64,000 nucleotides of DNA from contig NZ_JYLO01000001.1 in the NCBI RefSeq assembly GCF_001439845.1, positions 124,001 to 188,000 on the forward strand, read 5' to 3'. Each line of letters opens with the position of its first letter. Position 1 is the stretch's first letter. Below, in pieces: positions 53,727 through 62,916 of this stretch. The notes below the pieces were generated by a model. The model ran no database searches and was not told the DNA's origin. It was given only the letters and a program-made list of their open reading frames with translations. The translations under genes and the position numbers were made by a program. The DNA is from Pseudomonas lactis. Lineage in GTDB: Bacteria; Pseudomonadota; Gammaproteobacteria; Pseudomonadales; Pseudomonadaceae.

Positions 53727-55727
53727 ATGAGTGCATCGTCCACCCCTTCCAGCGGCATGGTGCGCATGAATGCGCCCGTTTTCTACTTTGCCGCGACCGT
53801 CATCCTGCTGTTTGGCATCACTGTCATCGCTATCCCGCAACAGGCCGGTGCCTGGTTGCTGGCGGCGCAAAACTGGGCGGCCAACACGGTCGGCTGGTAC
53901 TACATGCTGGCGATGACCCTGTATCTGGTCTTCGTGGTGGTCACCGCGCTATCGGGCTACGGCAAGATAAAACTCGGTGCCGACCACGACGAGCCCGAAT
54001 TCAGTTACCTGTCCTGGGCCGGCATGTTGTTCGCCGCCGGGATCAGCATCACGCTGTTTTTCTTTTGCGTCTCGGAGCCGCTGACGCACTTGGTGCAGCC
54101 GCCCCAGGGCGAAGCAATGAACGCCGATGCGGCGCGCCAGGCCATGCAGGTGTTGTTCCTGCATTGGGGCCTGCATGGCTGGGGCGTGTTCGCGTTTGTC
54201 GGCATGGCCCTGGCGTATTTCGCTTACCGGCATAACCTGCCGCTGGCGTTGCGCTCGGCGCTGTACCCGCTGATCGGCAAGCGCATCAATGGCCCTATCG
54301 GTTACGCGGTGGATGGCTTTGGCATCATTGCCACGGTGTTCGGCCTGGGTGCCGACATGGGCTTTGGCGTGCTGCACCTCAACTCTGGCCTGGACTACCT
54401 GTTTGGCATTGCCCATACCCAGTGGATCCAGGTGGGCCTGATTACGTTGATGATGGGCGCGGCGATCATCGTGGCCGTGGCCGGCGTCGACAAGGGCGTG
54501 CGGGTGATGTCCGACATCAACATGCTGCTGGCCTGTGCGCTGCTGCTGTTCGTGTTGTTCGCCGGGCCTACCCAGCACCTGCTCAACACCTTGATCCAGA
54601 ACATCGGTGACTATTTGGGCGCGTTGCCCACCAAGAGTTTTGATGTGTACGCCTACAACGAGCCGAGCGACTGGCTGGGCGGCTGGACGGTGTTCTATTG
54701 GGCCTGGTGGATCGCATGGTCGCCGTTCGTGGGCCTGTTTATCGCGCGCATTTCCCGTGGCCGCACCATCCGCGAATTCGTGTTTGGCGTGCTGCTGATT
54801 CCGCTGGGCTTCACCCTGGCGTGGATGTCGATCTTCGGTAACAGCGCCATCGATCAGGTGCTCAACCATGGCATGGCAGCACTGGGCCAGTCGGCGATCG
54901 ATGACCCATCGATGAGCCTCTACCTGCTGCTGGAAACCTACCCGTGGAGCAAGACCGTGATCGCGGTCACGGTGTTCATCAGCTTTGTGTTCTTCGTGAC
55001 CTCGGCTGACTCCGGCACTGTGGTGCTCTCCACCCTGTCGTCCAAAGGCGGCAACGCTGACGAAGACGGGCCGAAGTGGCTGCGTGTGTTCTGGGGCGCG
55101 ATGACCGCCTTGGTCACCAGTGCGTTGCTGTTCGCCGGCAGTATCGACTCGCTCAAGTCGGCGGTGGTACTGACCTCGCTGCCGTTCTCGCTGATCCTGC
55201 TGCTGATGATATGGGGGTTGCACAAGGCGTTCTACCTGGAGTCGCAAAAGCAGATTGCGCAGTTGCATTCCCTGGCGCCGATCTCCGCTTCGCGCAAAGG
55301 CCGAGGTGGCTGGCGCCAGCGTTTGAGCCAGGCGGTGCATTTCCCATCCCGCGATGAGGTATACCGTTTCCTCGACACCACGGTGCGCCCGGCGATTGAG
55401 GAAGTGACCGCAGTGTTTGTCGAGAAGGGCCTTACGGTGGTGACCCAGCCCGACCCGTCCAACGACAGCGTCAGCCTCGAAATTGGCCATGGCGAAGAAC
55501 GCCCGTTCATCTACCAGGTGCAGATGCGTGGCTACTTCACACCGTCGTTCGCCTTGGGCGGCATTGGCAAGAAAGAGATCAACAACCGCCGCTACTATCG
55601 GGCCGAAGTGCACTTGAGTGAGGGCAGCCAGGACTATGACCTGGTGGGCTACACCAAAGAGCAGATCATCAATGACATCCTCGACCAGTACGAGCGCCAT
55701 CTGCAGTTCTTGCACATGGTGCGCTGA
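53727..55727 (+). CDS. betT: BCCT-family transporter, choline carrier BetT-like
   Basis: 666 residues from ATG 53727, with TTGAGG upstream. About 12 hydrophobic segments and BCCT hallmarks such as LFFFCVSEPLTHL, GWTVFYWAWWIAWSPFVGLFIARISRGRTIREFV and VTSADSGTVVLS are present. The C-terminal ~150 residues are a long cytoplasmic tail (DEVYRFLDTTVRPAIEEVTAVF), as in osmosensing BetT. It takes up choline or betaine with protons or sodium. A TetR-type palindrome lies upstream, and a terminator follows. Confidence 0.87.
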   Translation: MSASSTPSSGMVRMNAPVFYFAATVILLFGITVIAIPQQAGAWLLAAQNWAANTVGWYYMLAMTLYLVFVVVTALSGYGKIKLGADHDEPEFSYLSWAGMLFAAGISITLFFFCVSEPLTHLVQPPQGEAMNADAARQAMQVLFLHWGLHGWGVFAFVGMALAYFAYRHNLPLALRSALYPLIGKRINGPIGYAVDGFGIIATVFGLGADMGFGVLHLNSGLDYLFGIAHTQWIQVGLITLMMGAAIIVAVAGVDKGVRVMSDINMLLACALLLFVLFAGPTQHLLNTLIQNIGDYLGALPTKSFDVYAYNEPSDWLGGWTVFYWAWWIAWSPFVGLFIARISRGRTIREFVFGVLLIPLGFTLAWMSIFGNSAIDQVLNHGMAALGQSAIDDPSMSLYLLLETYPWSKTVIAVTVFISFVFFVTSADSGTVVLSTLSSKGGNADEDGPKWLRVFWGAMTALVTSALLFAGSIDSLKSAVVLTSLPFSLILLLMIWGLHKAFYLESQKQIAQLHSLAPISASRKGRGGWRQRLSQAVHFPSRDEVYRFLDTTVRPAIEEVTAVFVEKGLTVVTQPDPSNDSVSLEIGHGEERPFIYQVQMRGYFTPSFALGGIGKKEINNRRYYRAEVHLSEGSQDYDLVGYTKEQIINDILDQYERHLQFLHMVR

Positions 55728-55797
55728 TAGCGTTCCTCTCAAGTAGGTCTTTGCTGTAAAAGGAAGACGCAGACTTAAGCGATTCAGCTGCTTAAAA

Positions 55798-55832
55798 GGC
55801 CCGGGAATATGCCTATTCCCGGGCCTTATTTG
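55798..55832 (+). terminator. Rho-independent terminator after betT
   Basis: GGCCCGGGAATA and TATTCCCGGGCC form a perfect 12-bp stem with a 4-nt loop, followed by TTATTTG. It lies between betT and the aldo/keto reductase. Confidence 0.8.
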
Positions 55833-55854
55833 CCCTAGATCAAGAGAGGATTCG

Positions 55855-56892
55855 ATGACGTACATTGCTGCCGAAAACCGCTATGAATCTATTCCTTATC
55901 GCCGCGTAGGCCGCAGTGGACTGGTGCTGCCGGCACTGTCCCTGGGGTTGTGGCACAACTTTGGCGACAGCACCCCGATCGACACCCAGCGCGCTTTGCT
56001 GCGCACCGCGTTCGACCTGGGTATCAACCACTTCGACCTGGCCAACAACTACGGCCCGCCCTACGGCAGCGCCGAGATCAATTTCGGTCGGTTGCTGCGC
56101 GAAGACTTCAAGCACTATCGCGACGAGTTGATCATCTCCAGCAAAGCCGGGTGGGACATGTGGCCCGGCCCTTACGGCCAGGGTGGCGGGTCGCGTAAAT
56201 ACTTATTGGCGAGCCTGGACCAGAGCCTGCAACGCCTGGGCGTCGATTATGTAGATATTTTCTACTCGCACCGCTTCGACCCCGACACGCCCCTGGAAGA
56301 GACCGCCAGCGCCCTGGCCACTGCCGTGCAACAAGGCAAGGCGTTGTACATCGGTATCTCGTCTTACTCCGGGGTTAAAACCCGCGAAATCGCAGCGTTG
56401 CTCAACGAGTGGAAAGTGCCGTTGTTGATCCACCAGCCGGCCTACAACCTGCTCAACCGTTGGGTGGAAAAAGACCTGCTGGACACCACTGAAGAACTCG
56501 GCGCCGGGGTGATCGCCTTCACGCCGCTGGCCCAGGGTTTGTTGACCGATAAATACCTCAACGGCGTACCGGCCGATGCGCGGGTGAACCGTCCGGGTGG
56601 TGGCTCGTTGCAGGCCCAGCACCTGTCCGAAGCCAACATCGCCCATGTACGCGGCCTGAATGAAATCGCCAAGCGCCGTGGCCAGAGCCTGGCCCAGTTG
56701 GCGTTGGCGTGGACATTACGTGATCCACGGGTAACCAGTGCGCTGATCGGCGCGAGCCGGCCGGAGCAGATTATCGAAAACGTCGGGGCGTTGAAGAACT
56801 TGAGCTTCAGTGCGCAAGAACTGGCGGAGATTGATCGGTTTGCGCAGGAAGGTGGGATCAACCTGTGGGAAAAACCGTCCACTGCTGAATAA
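55855..56892 (+). CDS. Aldo/keto reductase, YghZ-like
   Basis: 345 residues from ATG 55855, with AAGAGAGGA upstream. The catalytic tetrad is visible: D and Y in FDLANNYGPPYGSAE, K in IISSKAGWDMW and H in IFYSHRFDPDTPLEE. NADPH-binding ALIGASRPEQIIENV lies near the C-terminus. Length and motifs match the L-glyceraldehyde-3-phosphate/methylglyoxal reductase group. Its substrate here is not proved. A terminator and the start region separate it from betT, so it has its own promoter. Confidence 0.85.
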   Translation: MTYIAAENRYESIPYRRVGRSGLVLPALSLGLWHNFGDSTPIDTQRALLRTAFDLGINHFDLANNYGPPYGSAEINFGRLLREDFKHYRDELIISSKAGWDMWPGPYGQGGGSRKYLLASLDQSLQRLGVDYVDIFYSHRFDPDTPLEETASALATAVQQGKALYIGISSYSGVKTREIAALLNEWKVPLLIHQPAYNLLNRWVEKDLLDTTEELGAGVIAFTPLAQGLLTDKYLNGVPADARVNRPGGGSLQAQHLSEANIAHVRGLNEIAKRRGQSLAQLALAWTLRDPRVTSALIGASRPEQIIENVGALKNLSFSAQELAEIDRFAQEGGINLWEKPSTAE

Positions 56893-56908
56893 CCTTACAC
56901 CACTGGTT

Positions 56909-57020
56909 GATCGTTCCCACGCTCTGCGTGGGAATGCAGCCCCGGACGCTCGGCGTCCGCTTTAAAGTCGTGACGCAGAGCGTCACAGGAGGCGTTCCCA
57001 CGCAGAGCGTGGGAACGATC
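56909..57020. repeat. GATCGTTCCCACGC-type palindromic repeat
   Basis: Outer arms GATCGTTCCCACGCTCTGCG and CGCAGAGCGTGGGAACGATC enclose two smaller palindromes, GGACGCTCGGCGTCC and GACGCAGAGCGTC. Second copy of the family at 43513-43618. Between the convergent reductase and tauD genes. Confidence 0.85.
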
Positions 57021-57032
57021 TGTCGCCAAGCG

Positions 57033-57869
57033 TCAGAACGGCACATCCCCAAGAATCGTCGCCCGGTGCATCACCCGCCGCTGCGGCCGGTAGTCATCCA
57101 CGGCGTAATGCTGGGTAACGCGGTTATCCCAGAACGCCACGTCATTCTCCTGCCAGCGCCAGCGAATGGTGAATTCCGGGCGGGTGGCGTGGGTGAACAG
57201 CAGCTTGAGAATGGCCTCGCTTTCGGCCGGTTCCAGTTCATTGATTCGAGTGGTGAAGCCGTCGCTGACGAACAGCGATTTACGCCCACTCACCGGGTGC
57301 GTGCGCACGACCGGGTGCGATAGCGGCGGGTTTTTCTTGCGGGTTGCTTCCCAGCGCACAAGGTCTTCGGCGGTGTTGCCAAAGCGCTCCAGCGGGAACG
57401 ACTTGGTGAAATCGTGTGTGGCGGTGAGGCCATCGAGCAAGCGCTTCAACGGCTCGGACAACGCCTCATACGCCGCAATCCCACTCGCCCACAAGGTATC
57501 GCCGCCGAAGGCTGGCAGCAGCTTGGCGCTGAGCACAGCGCCCAGGGCCGGCGTGGGCAGGAAGGTCACGTCGGTATGCCACACCGCGTTATCACGCACA
57601 TCCGTGACGGCGGTGTCGAGGATCAGCACTTCGGGCTGTTCCGGCACGTTGGGGTAGATCGGGTGGATGTGCAGGTCGCCAAAGTTTGCCGCGAACCGTG
57701 CCTGTTGCGCAGGGGTGATCGGCTGGTCACGGAAGAACAGCACCGAATAATCGAGCAACGCCTGTTCAATGGCCTCGCGCTGTTCGGGGTTCAGCGGCTG
57801 GGTGATATCGACGCCACTGATCTGGGCGCCCAGGGCGGTACTTAATGGGGTAACGGTCAGGCTGCTCAT
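57033..57869 (-). CDS. tauD: Taurine dioxygenase
   Basis: 278 residues from ATG 57869. The iron site is complete: WHTDVTF gives H98 and D100, and TQHYAVDDY gives H254; R-R near the C-terminus binds 2-oxoglutarate. It resembles AtsK in the same window but its place behind tauABC and its closeness in numbering to E. coli TauD (H99, D101, H255) favour taurine. It splits taurine into sulfite and aminoacetaldehyde. Last gene of tauABCD, 14 bp after tauC. Confidence 0.9.
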   Translation of the reverse strand: MSSLTVTPLSTALGAQISGVDITQPLNPEQREAIEQALLDYSVLFFRDQPITPAQQARFAANFGDLHIHPIYPNVPEQPEVLILDTAVTDVRDNAVWHTDVTFLPTPALGAVLSAKLLPAFGGDTLWASGIAAYEALSEPLKRLLDGLTATHDFTKSFPLERFGNTAEDLVRWEATRKKNPPLSHPVVRTHPVSGRKSLFVSDGFTTRINELEPAESEAILKLLFTHATRPEFTIRWRWQENDVAFWDNRVTQHYAVDDYRPQRRVMHRATILGDVPF

Positions 57870-57883
57870 TGTAGATTCTTCAC

Positions 57884-58720
57884 TCAGTGTGCCTGGCCAT
57901 GCCAGGGCACTAATTTACGCTGCAGGGCGCGCAGGCCCATTTCCATGGCGAAGGCGATCAGGGCGATCACCAGGATCCCCAGCACCACCACATCAGTGAC
58001 CAGAAACTGCGCCGCCGACTGCACCATGAAGCCCAGGCCACTGGTGGCGGCAATCAACTCGGCCGCCACCAGAGTCGACCAGCCCACGCCCAGGCCGATG
58101 CGCACACCGGTGAGGATATCGGGCAGGGCGCTGGGCAGGATCACATGGCGAATCAGTTGTGCGCGGGTGGCGCCCAGCGACTGCGCAGCCCGCAGCTTGG
58201 CGGGGTCGACGGTGCGCACCCCGGTTGCGGTCGCGATGGCGATCGGGGCGAAAATTGCCAGGTAAATCAGCAGCACCTTGGACAGCTCGCCAATGCCGCA
58301 CCAGATCACGATCAGCGGCAGGTAGGCCAGCGGCGGAATTGGCCGGTAGAACTCGATCAACGGATCGAAAATGCCTCGGGCAATGCGGTTGGCACCGATG
58401 GCAATCCCCACCGGCACGGCGGTCAGCACCGCAAAGCCCAGGCCCAGGCCGATGCGGCTCAGGCTAGCTCCCAGGTGCTGCCACAAGGTGGAATCCATGT
58501 AGCCGGTGGTCGCCAGCAGCCAGCCTTTTTGCAACACGGCGGACGGTGGCGGCAGGAACAAAGGTTCGATCAAACCGGTGGCGGTCACCGCCCACCACAA
58601 GGCAAGCAGAGCGACCAGGGTCAGTACGCTGATCCAGCGCGTGCTCAGGCTGCGGCGTACCGGGATAACGGCAGGTGCCACCGGCTTGTTGGCCGTGGCG
58701 GGAAGTTCGTAGCTGCTCAT
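57884..58720 (-). CDS. tauC: Taurine ABC transporter permease
   Basis: 278 residues from ATG 58720, overlapping tauB by 4 bp. BPD_transp_1 domain with [33 protein letters not shown] [20 protein letters not shown] and the EAA-type [28 protein letters not shown]. TauC features are clear; the second copy at the other end of the window is the fused AtsB. Confidence 0.9.
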   Translation of the reverse strand: MSSYELPATANKPVAPAVIPVRRSLSTRWISVLTLVALLALWWAVTATGLIEPLFLPPPSAVLQKGWLLATTGYMDSTLWQHLGASLSRIGLGLGFAVLTAVPVGIAIGANRIARGIFDPLIEFYRPIPPLAYLPLIVIWCGIGELSKVLLIYLAIFAPIAIATATGVRTVDPAKLRAAQSLGATRAQLIRHVILPSALPDILTGVRIGLGVGWSTLVAAELIAATSGLGFMVQSAAQFLVTDVVVLGILVIALIAFAMEMGLRALQRKLVPWHGQAH

Positions 58721-59496
58721 GCGTACACCTGCCTTTGGGAGAACACTTTGCCCAGCACGTGTTCGCGGGTTTCGATAAAGCGTGGGTCGGACTTGATGGC
58801 GCGGGCCGATTCTCCGGCGGCATACCGTTGGCCGAAGTCCAGCTGCAACCGCTCAACGATCTGGCCGGGGTTGGGCGCGAGCAAGATCAGGTCGGTGGCG
58901 AGAAATACCGCCTCTTCAATGTCGTGGGTAATCAGGAACACCGGCTTGGCCGTGCGCCGCCACACTTGCAGCAGCAACTCCTGCATCTGTTCACGGGTGA
59001 AGGCATCCAGGGCGCCGAAGGGTTCGTCCATCAGTAATACGCGAGGGTCGGCCGCCAAGGCGCGGGCAAGGCCGACGCGCTGTTTCTGGCCGCCGGAGAG
59101 TTGCCAGATGCGCCGGCTGTCAAAGCCGGCCAGGTCCACCAGTGCGAGCATTTCACGGGCGCGCACATCGCGCTGCGCCTTGGGCACGCCGGCCAGTTCC
59201 AGGCCGAAAGCCACATTGGCCAGCACGTCCTGCCAGGGCAGCAGGGCGTCGTCCTGAAACACCACGCCGCGCTCGGCACTGGGGCCTTTGACCGGCACGC
59301 CATCAAGGGTGATACGCCCGGCAGACGGTTCGACGAAGCCGGCAATCAGGTTCAACAACGACGTCTTGCCACTGCCGGAGGGGCCAAGGGCAACCAGCAA
59401 TTGCTGGGGCCCAAGCTCCAGTGAAATATCGGACAGTACCGGTTCCGGGGCGCCTGGGTACTGTGCGCTGATGCGCTCCAGTTGTAGCAAGGCCAT
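58717..59496 (-). CDS. tauB: Taurine ABC transporter ATPase
   Basis: 259 residues from ATG 59496 ([16 protein letters not shown]); the frame is open through much of tauA on the other side, but that is not coding. Walker [10 protein letters not shown], signature [13 protein letters not shown] and Walker [18 protein letters not shown] are complete. It pairs with TauC. It sits 17 bp after tauA. Confidence 0.9.
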   Translation of the reverse strand: MALLQLERISAQYPGAPEPVLSDISLELGPQQLLVALGPSGSGKTSLLNLIAGFVEPSAGRITLDGVPVKGPSAERGVVFQDDALLPWQDVLANVAFGLELAGVPKAQRDVRAREMLALVDLAGFDSRRIWQLSGGQKQRVGLARALAADPRVLLMDEPFGALDAFTREQMQELLLQVWRRTAKPVFLITHDIEEAVFLATDLILLAPNPGQIVERLQLDFGQRYAAGESARAIKSDPRFIETREHVLGKVFSQRQVYA

Positions 59497-59513
59497 CGCA
59501 GTGAACTCCTGGG

Positions 59514-60491
59514 TCAGTTGGTGATGAACTTGGCGCTGACGTAAGGGGCGTAGTCGGGCAGCACGGCATCGACCTTGCCCTGTTCCTTGAGGAACGCAGC
59601 GGTGTCGGTGACAGCCTTGGTGGTCGGCGCGCCCAACAGGGTTACCTGGTCGGCGGCCAACGGGTAGACGTTGCCTTGCAGCAGCAAGGGGATGTCGCTG
59701 GCCTTGGCGCCGGAGAGTTTCACCAGTTTGTCGACGTTGCCGGTATCGGAAAGCCAGGCTTGTGGGTTTTTGCGGTAGGCGGCGTAGGCATCCAGAGTGA
59801 CTTTGGCGAAGGCGGTGACGATCTCTGGGTGCTTCTCGGCAAAATCCTTGCGCACGATCCATGCATCGAACGTCGGCGCGCCGAACTTGGCCAGTTCGCC
59901 GGAGGTAATCAGCACCTTGCCGGTTTCTTTGGCCACCCCCAGAGCGGGGTCCCACACGTAGGTGGCGTCGATATCACCACGCTTCCAGGCGGCGATGATG
60001 GCCGGCGGGGCGAGGTTGAGGATGGTGACTTTGGCCGGGTCGATGCTCCAGTGTTTCAGGGCGGCGAGCAGGCTGTAGTGCCCGGTGGAAACGAAGGGCA
60101 CAGCGATTTTTTTGCCGACCAGATCCTCAGGGCTGTTGATCCCCGAACCGTTACGGGCCACCAGGGCTTCGGCGCCACCGATCTGGGTGGCGACGAGGAA
60201 AGTTTGCACCGGGACTTTGCGGGTTATTGCGGCAGTCAGTGGGCTGGAACCGAGATAGCCGATCTGCACGTCGCCGGACGCGATGGCGGCGATGATGTCG
60301 GCGCCATTGTCGAATTTACGCCAGTCGATCTTGGCGTTGGTGGCCTTTTCATAGGCGCCGTCGGCTTGGGCGACTTTGGCCGGGTCTACGGTGGTCTGGT
60401 ACGCAATGGTCACATCCGCCGCCTGGGCAAACAGGCTGGCACCGGCCAGGGACAATGCGGCCAACAGGCGCAGAGGGGTCAGCAGTTTCAA
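59514..60491 (-). CDS. tauA: Taurine-binding periplasmic protein
   Basis: 325 residues from TTG 60491, chosen because AGGAG lies exactly 7 bp upstream; the longer frame begins inside that ribosome site. A Sec signal ([19 protein letters not shown]) precedes [38 protein letters not shown], with [22 protein letters not shown] and [25 protein letters not shown]: a TauA-type sulfonate receptor. First gene of tauABCD. A possible CysB-type box lies about 75 bp upstream. Confidence 0.88.
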   Translation of the reverse strand: MKLLTPLRLLAALSLAGASLFAQAADVTIAYQTTVDPAKVAQADGAYEKATNAKIDWRKFDNGADIIAAIASGDVQIGYLGSSPLTAAITRKVPVQTFLVATQIGGAEALVARNGSGINSPEDLVGKKIAVPFVSTGHYSLLAALKHWSIDPAKVTILNLAPPAIIAAWKRGDIDATYVWDPALGVAKETGKVLITSGELAKFGAPTFDAWIVRKDFAEKHPEIVTAFAKVTLDAYAAYRKNPQAWLSDTGNVDKLVKLSGAKASDIPLLLQGNVYPLAADQVTLLGAPTTKAVTDTAAFLKEQGKVDAVLPDYAPYVSAKFITN

Positions 60492-60564
60492 GGGGAAGCT
60501 CCTCAATCAGGCGGCCGAGGGTCGGCGCGTGAGGAGACTAAATGATCTAAGAACTCGAAAATAA

Positions 60565-60580
60565 ATAACTTTTTCGAATT
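60565..60580 (-). promoter_or_regulatory. Possible CysB-type box upstream of tauA
   Basis: The + strand ATAACTTTTTCGAATT is read AATTCGAAAAAGTTAT toward tauA. It matches the sftP/sfnB 16-mer at 12-13 positions. It lies 74-89 bp before the tauA start in AT-rich sequence. Confidence 0.5.
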
Positions 60581-60628
60581 AGCTTATGAGGGTAAATGAC
60601 GAAGCCTGTTTTCAGGCTGGCAGAATAA

Positions 60629-60717
60629 TGTGGGAGCTGGCTTGCCTGCGATAGCGGTGTATCAGTCAACAGGTGGGTTGCTGACCCACCGATATCGCAG
60701 GCAAGCCAGCTCCCACA
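60629..60717. repeat. REP/BIME inverted pair
   Basis: TGTGGGAGCTGGCTTGCCTG and its complement, arms extended by GCGATAGCGGTG / CACCGATATCGC. Between tauA and the 3' end of gshA. Confidence 0.9.
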
Positions 60718-60734
60718 GGGGAGCGAGCCTGAGG

Positions 60735-62318
60735 TTAGTTGCTGATGGCGAGGATGCTTGCCTGGTACGAGCCGACAAACACGTCGAAATCGCCCACTTC
60801 GTTCTGCTCCAGCTCCGCCTGTTGCGCCAGCGATACGCGGGCCAGTTCTTCAAAGCGCGCTTGTTCGTCAGCCGCCAAAGGCTCCTTGCGAAAGTACTCG
60901 GCATGCACTTCGCTTTGACGCAGGGAGAACTGCGCAAAGCTTTCCTTGCGCTCAGCCATGGCTGCCAACACCTGGGCCGAGGGCGTCAGGGACGGGTCCT
61001 TGACCTTGGCCAACTGGGCGTCCAGTGCCTCGCTGTGTTCGGTGATGCCATGGCTCTGATCGAGCAGGGCGGCCAGCGGGGCAATCTTCTCCAGCAACTC
61101 GGCCGCCCACTCCTTCATGTCCACCGGCTGGCCGTCACGCTGCAATTGCAGGCCCGGACGGCGGCCTTCCTTGACCACGCTGAGGAAGTTGGAGCTGGCG
61201 TTGCCGCACTCGTTGTTGGCGAACAGCGGGCTGTCGTTCAGTGCGCAGTACAGCAGGAACGCGTCGAGGAAACGTGATTCCGGCAGGTCGATACCCATCG
61301 GCAAGAACGGGTTGATGTCCAGGCAGCGCACTTCGATGTACTGGATGCCGCGGGCCATCAACGCCTGGATCGGCCGCTCGCCAGTGTAGGTCACGCGCTT
61401 GGGACGGATGTTGGAGTAGTACTCGTTTTCGATCTGCAGGATGTTGGTGTTCAGCTGAACCCACTCGCCATCCTTGTGCGTGCCGACTTCAACGTACGGC
61501 GCGTAGGGCGTTGCTACCGCTTCGCGCAGGCTATCGGTGTAGCTGGCCAAATCGTTGTAGCACGGCGTCAGGCCGGCCTGGGCGTTGCTCTGGTAACCCA
61601 GGTCGCTCATGCGCAGGCTGGTGGCGTAGGGCAGGTACAGAGTGTCGGCGTCGAGGACTTCAAGCTGGTGCGAGCGCCCGCGTAAGAAGCCGGCGTCCAG
61701 GGCGGGCGAGGCACCGAACAGGTACATCAACAGCCAACTGTAGCGTCGGAAATTACGGATCAGCGCGATGTAGGCCGTGGACTGATAGTCACGGTCGGTG
61801 CCGACAAACCCTTCTGTTTCCTTGAGCAACGGCCACAACGCTTCCGGGAGGGAAAAGTTGTAGTGGATGCCTGCGATGCACTGCATGGTCTTGCCGTAAC
61901 GCAGGGCCAGGCCCTTGCGGTACACGTACTTGAGCTGACCGATATTGGAGGTGCCGTAGTAGGCAATCGGTATATCTTCCTCGGCCGGCAACGGGCACGG
62001 CATCGAGGGGCTCCAGAGGTATTCGCTGCCCAGCTTGGTGTAGGCAAAGCGATGGATCTTGTCCAGGCTGCTCAGGGTCTCGGCCGGGTTGGGCAGGGCT
62101 GGGGTGATGAACTCCAGCAGCGATTCCGAGTAGTCGGTGGTGATCTGTTCATTGGTCAACGCGGCGCCCAATGCTTCGGGGTGTGGCGTTTGTGCCAGGC
62201 GACCCTCACTGGTGACGCGCAGGCATTCGCGCTCGATGCCGTGCAAGCACTGCTCTAGCAGGGAGAGGTGTTCGCGCTTGCCGAGCAGGGCCAGGCGGCG
62301 GTTGAGAAGTTCGCTCAA
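60735..62318 (-). CDS. gshA: Glutamate-cysteine ligase
   Basis: 527 residues from TTG 62318, preceded by AAGGA with 7-bp spacing; an in-frame GTG at 62333 would sit on the ribosome site. The proteobacterial GshA sequence is clear: [74 protein letters not shown], and [23 protein letters not shown] [16 protein letters not shown]. It catalyses the first step of glutathione synthesis and is the main consumer of cysteine. It stands alone, after the tau operon. Confidence 0.92.
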   Translation of the reverse strand: MSELLNRRLALLGKREHLSLLEQCLHGIERECLRVTSEGRLAQTPHPEALGAALTNEQITTDYSESLLEFITPALPNPAETLSSLDKIHRFAYTKLGSEYLWSPSMPCPLPAEEDIPIAYYGTSNIGQLKYVYRKGLALRYGKTMQCIAGIHYNFSLPEALWPLLKETEGFVGTDRDYQSTAYIALIRNFRRYSWLLMYLFGASPALDAGFLRGRSHQLEVLDADTLYLPYATSLRMSDLGYQSNAQAGLTPCYNDLASYTDSLREAVATPYAPYVEVGTHKDGEWVQLNTNILQIENEYYSNIRPKRVTYTGERPIQALMARGIQYIEVRCLDINPFLPMGIDLPESRFLDAFLLYCALNDSPLFANNECGNASSNFLSVVKEGRRPGLQLQRDGQPVDMKEWAAELLEKIAPLAALLDQSHGITEHSEALDAQLAKVKDPSLTPSAQVLAAMAERKESFAQFSLRQSEVHAEYFRKEPLAADEQARFEELARVSLAQQAELEQNEVGDFDVFVGSYQASILAISN

Positions 62319-62532
62319 GTTGGATTCCTTCACGCGTCAGTCGCCCCAATATGGGGGTGGGCAGGACGGTCTACAAGGGTGAAGTGGAAACTGGCGTGAT
62401 CGCCTGGTTTTGAGTCGATTTGACCCGCTCTGAATTTGCCGACTTCACTCCATGAATTGGGCTACAGCGCAGCGAGAAAATTCCGACGCTGTTATCGCAG
62501 CGCCGAAATTAACTCAAATCGGGGGTGGGGAG

Positions 62533-62916
62533 CTATAGGACAGCGAACGTGCCCTGTGCTTTTGCGACAAGTCTTTCGCCTTGGTACACGTCGGCCTCGA
62601 CCACCAGGGTGCGGCGACCAGTGTGGATTACTCGGCTGGTGCACAACACCTCACCGTCTTCCACGGCGCGGATATAGTTGATCTTGCATTCGATGGTGGC
62701 GCTCTGCTGGTCAAAACCATGAGCGCTGGAACACGCCAGGCCCATGGTGATGTCCACCAGGCTGAAAATCGCCCCGCCATGGAGCTTGCCCGCGCGGTTG
62801 CGCAGGTGCGGCTCCAGGGTCAGGGCCACCTCGGCAACGCCCTCTTCCAGGCGTTGCAGGCGGCAGCCGATCAGTTCGCTGAAGGCGCTCTGGGTCAAAC
62901 CGGCCGGAATCTCCAT
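62533..62916 (-). CDS. PaaI-type hotdog thioesterase
   Basis: 127 residues from ATG 62916. The hotdog motif GKLHGGAIFSLVDITMGLACSS and CKINYIRAVEDGEVLCTSRVIHTGRRTLVVEADVYQ identify the PaaI family of acyl-CoA thioesterases. The start overlaps the tex stop (TGATG), so the two are co-transcribed and translationally coupled. Substrate unknown. Confidence 0.85.
   Translation of the reverse strand: MEIPAGLTQSAFSELIGCRLQRLEEGVAEVALTLEPHLRNRAGKLHGGAIFSLVDITMGLACSSAHGFDQQSATIECKINYIRAVEDGEVLCTSRVIHTGRRTLVVEADVYQGERLVAKAQGTFAVL

Noticed and set aside
53949..55865. Long open frame antisense to betT
   Set aside because: It has no recognisable domain and covers a conserved BCCT gene on the other strand.
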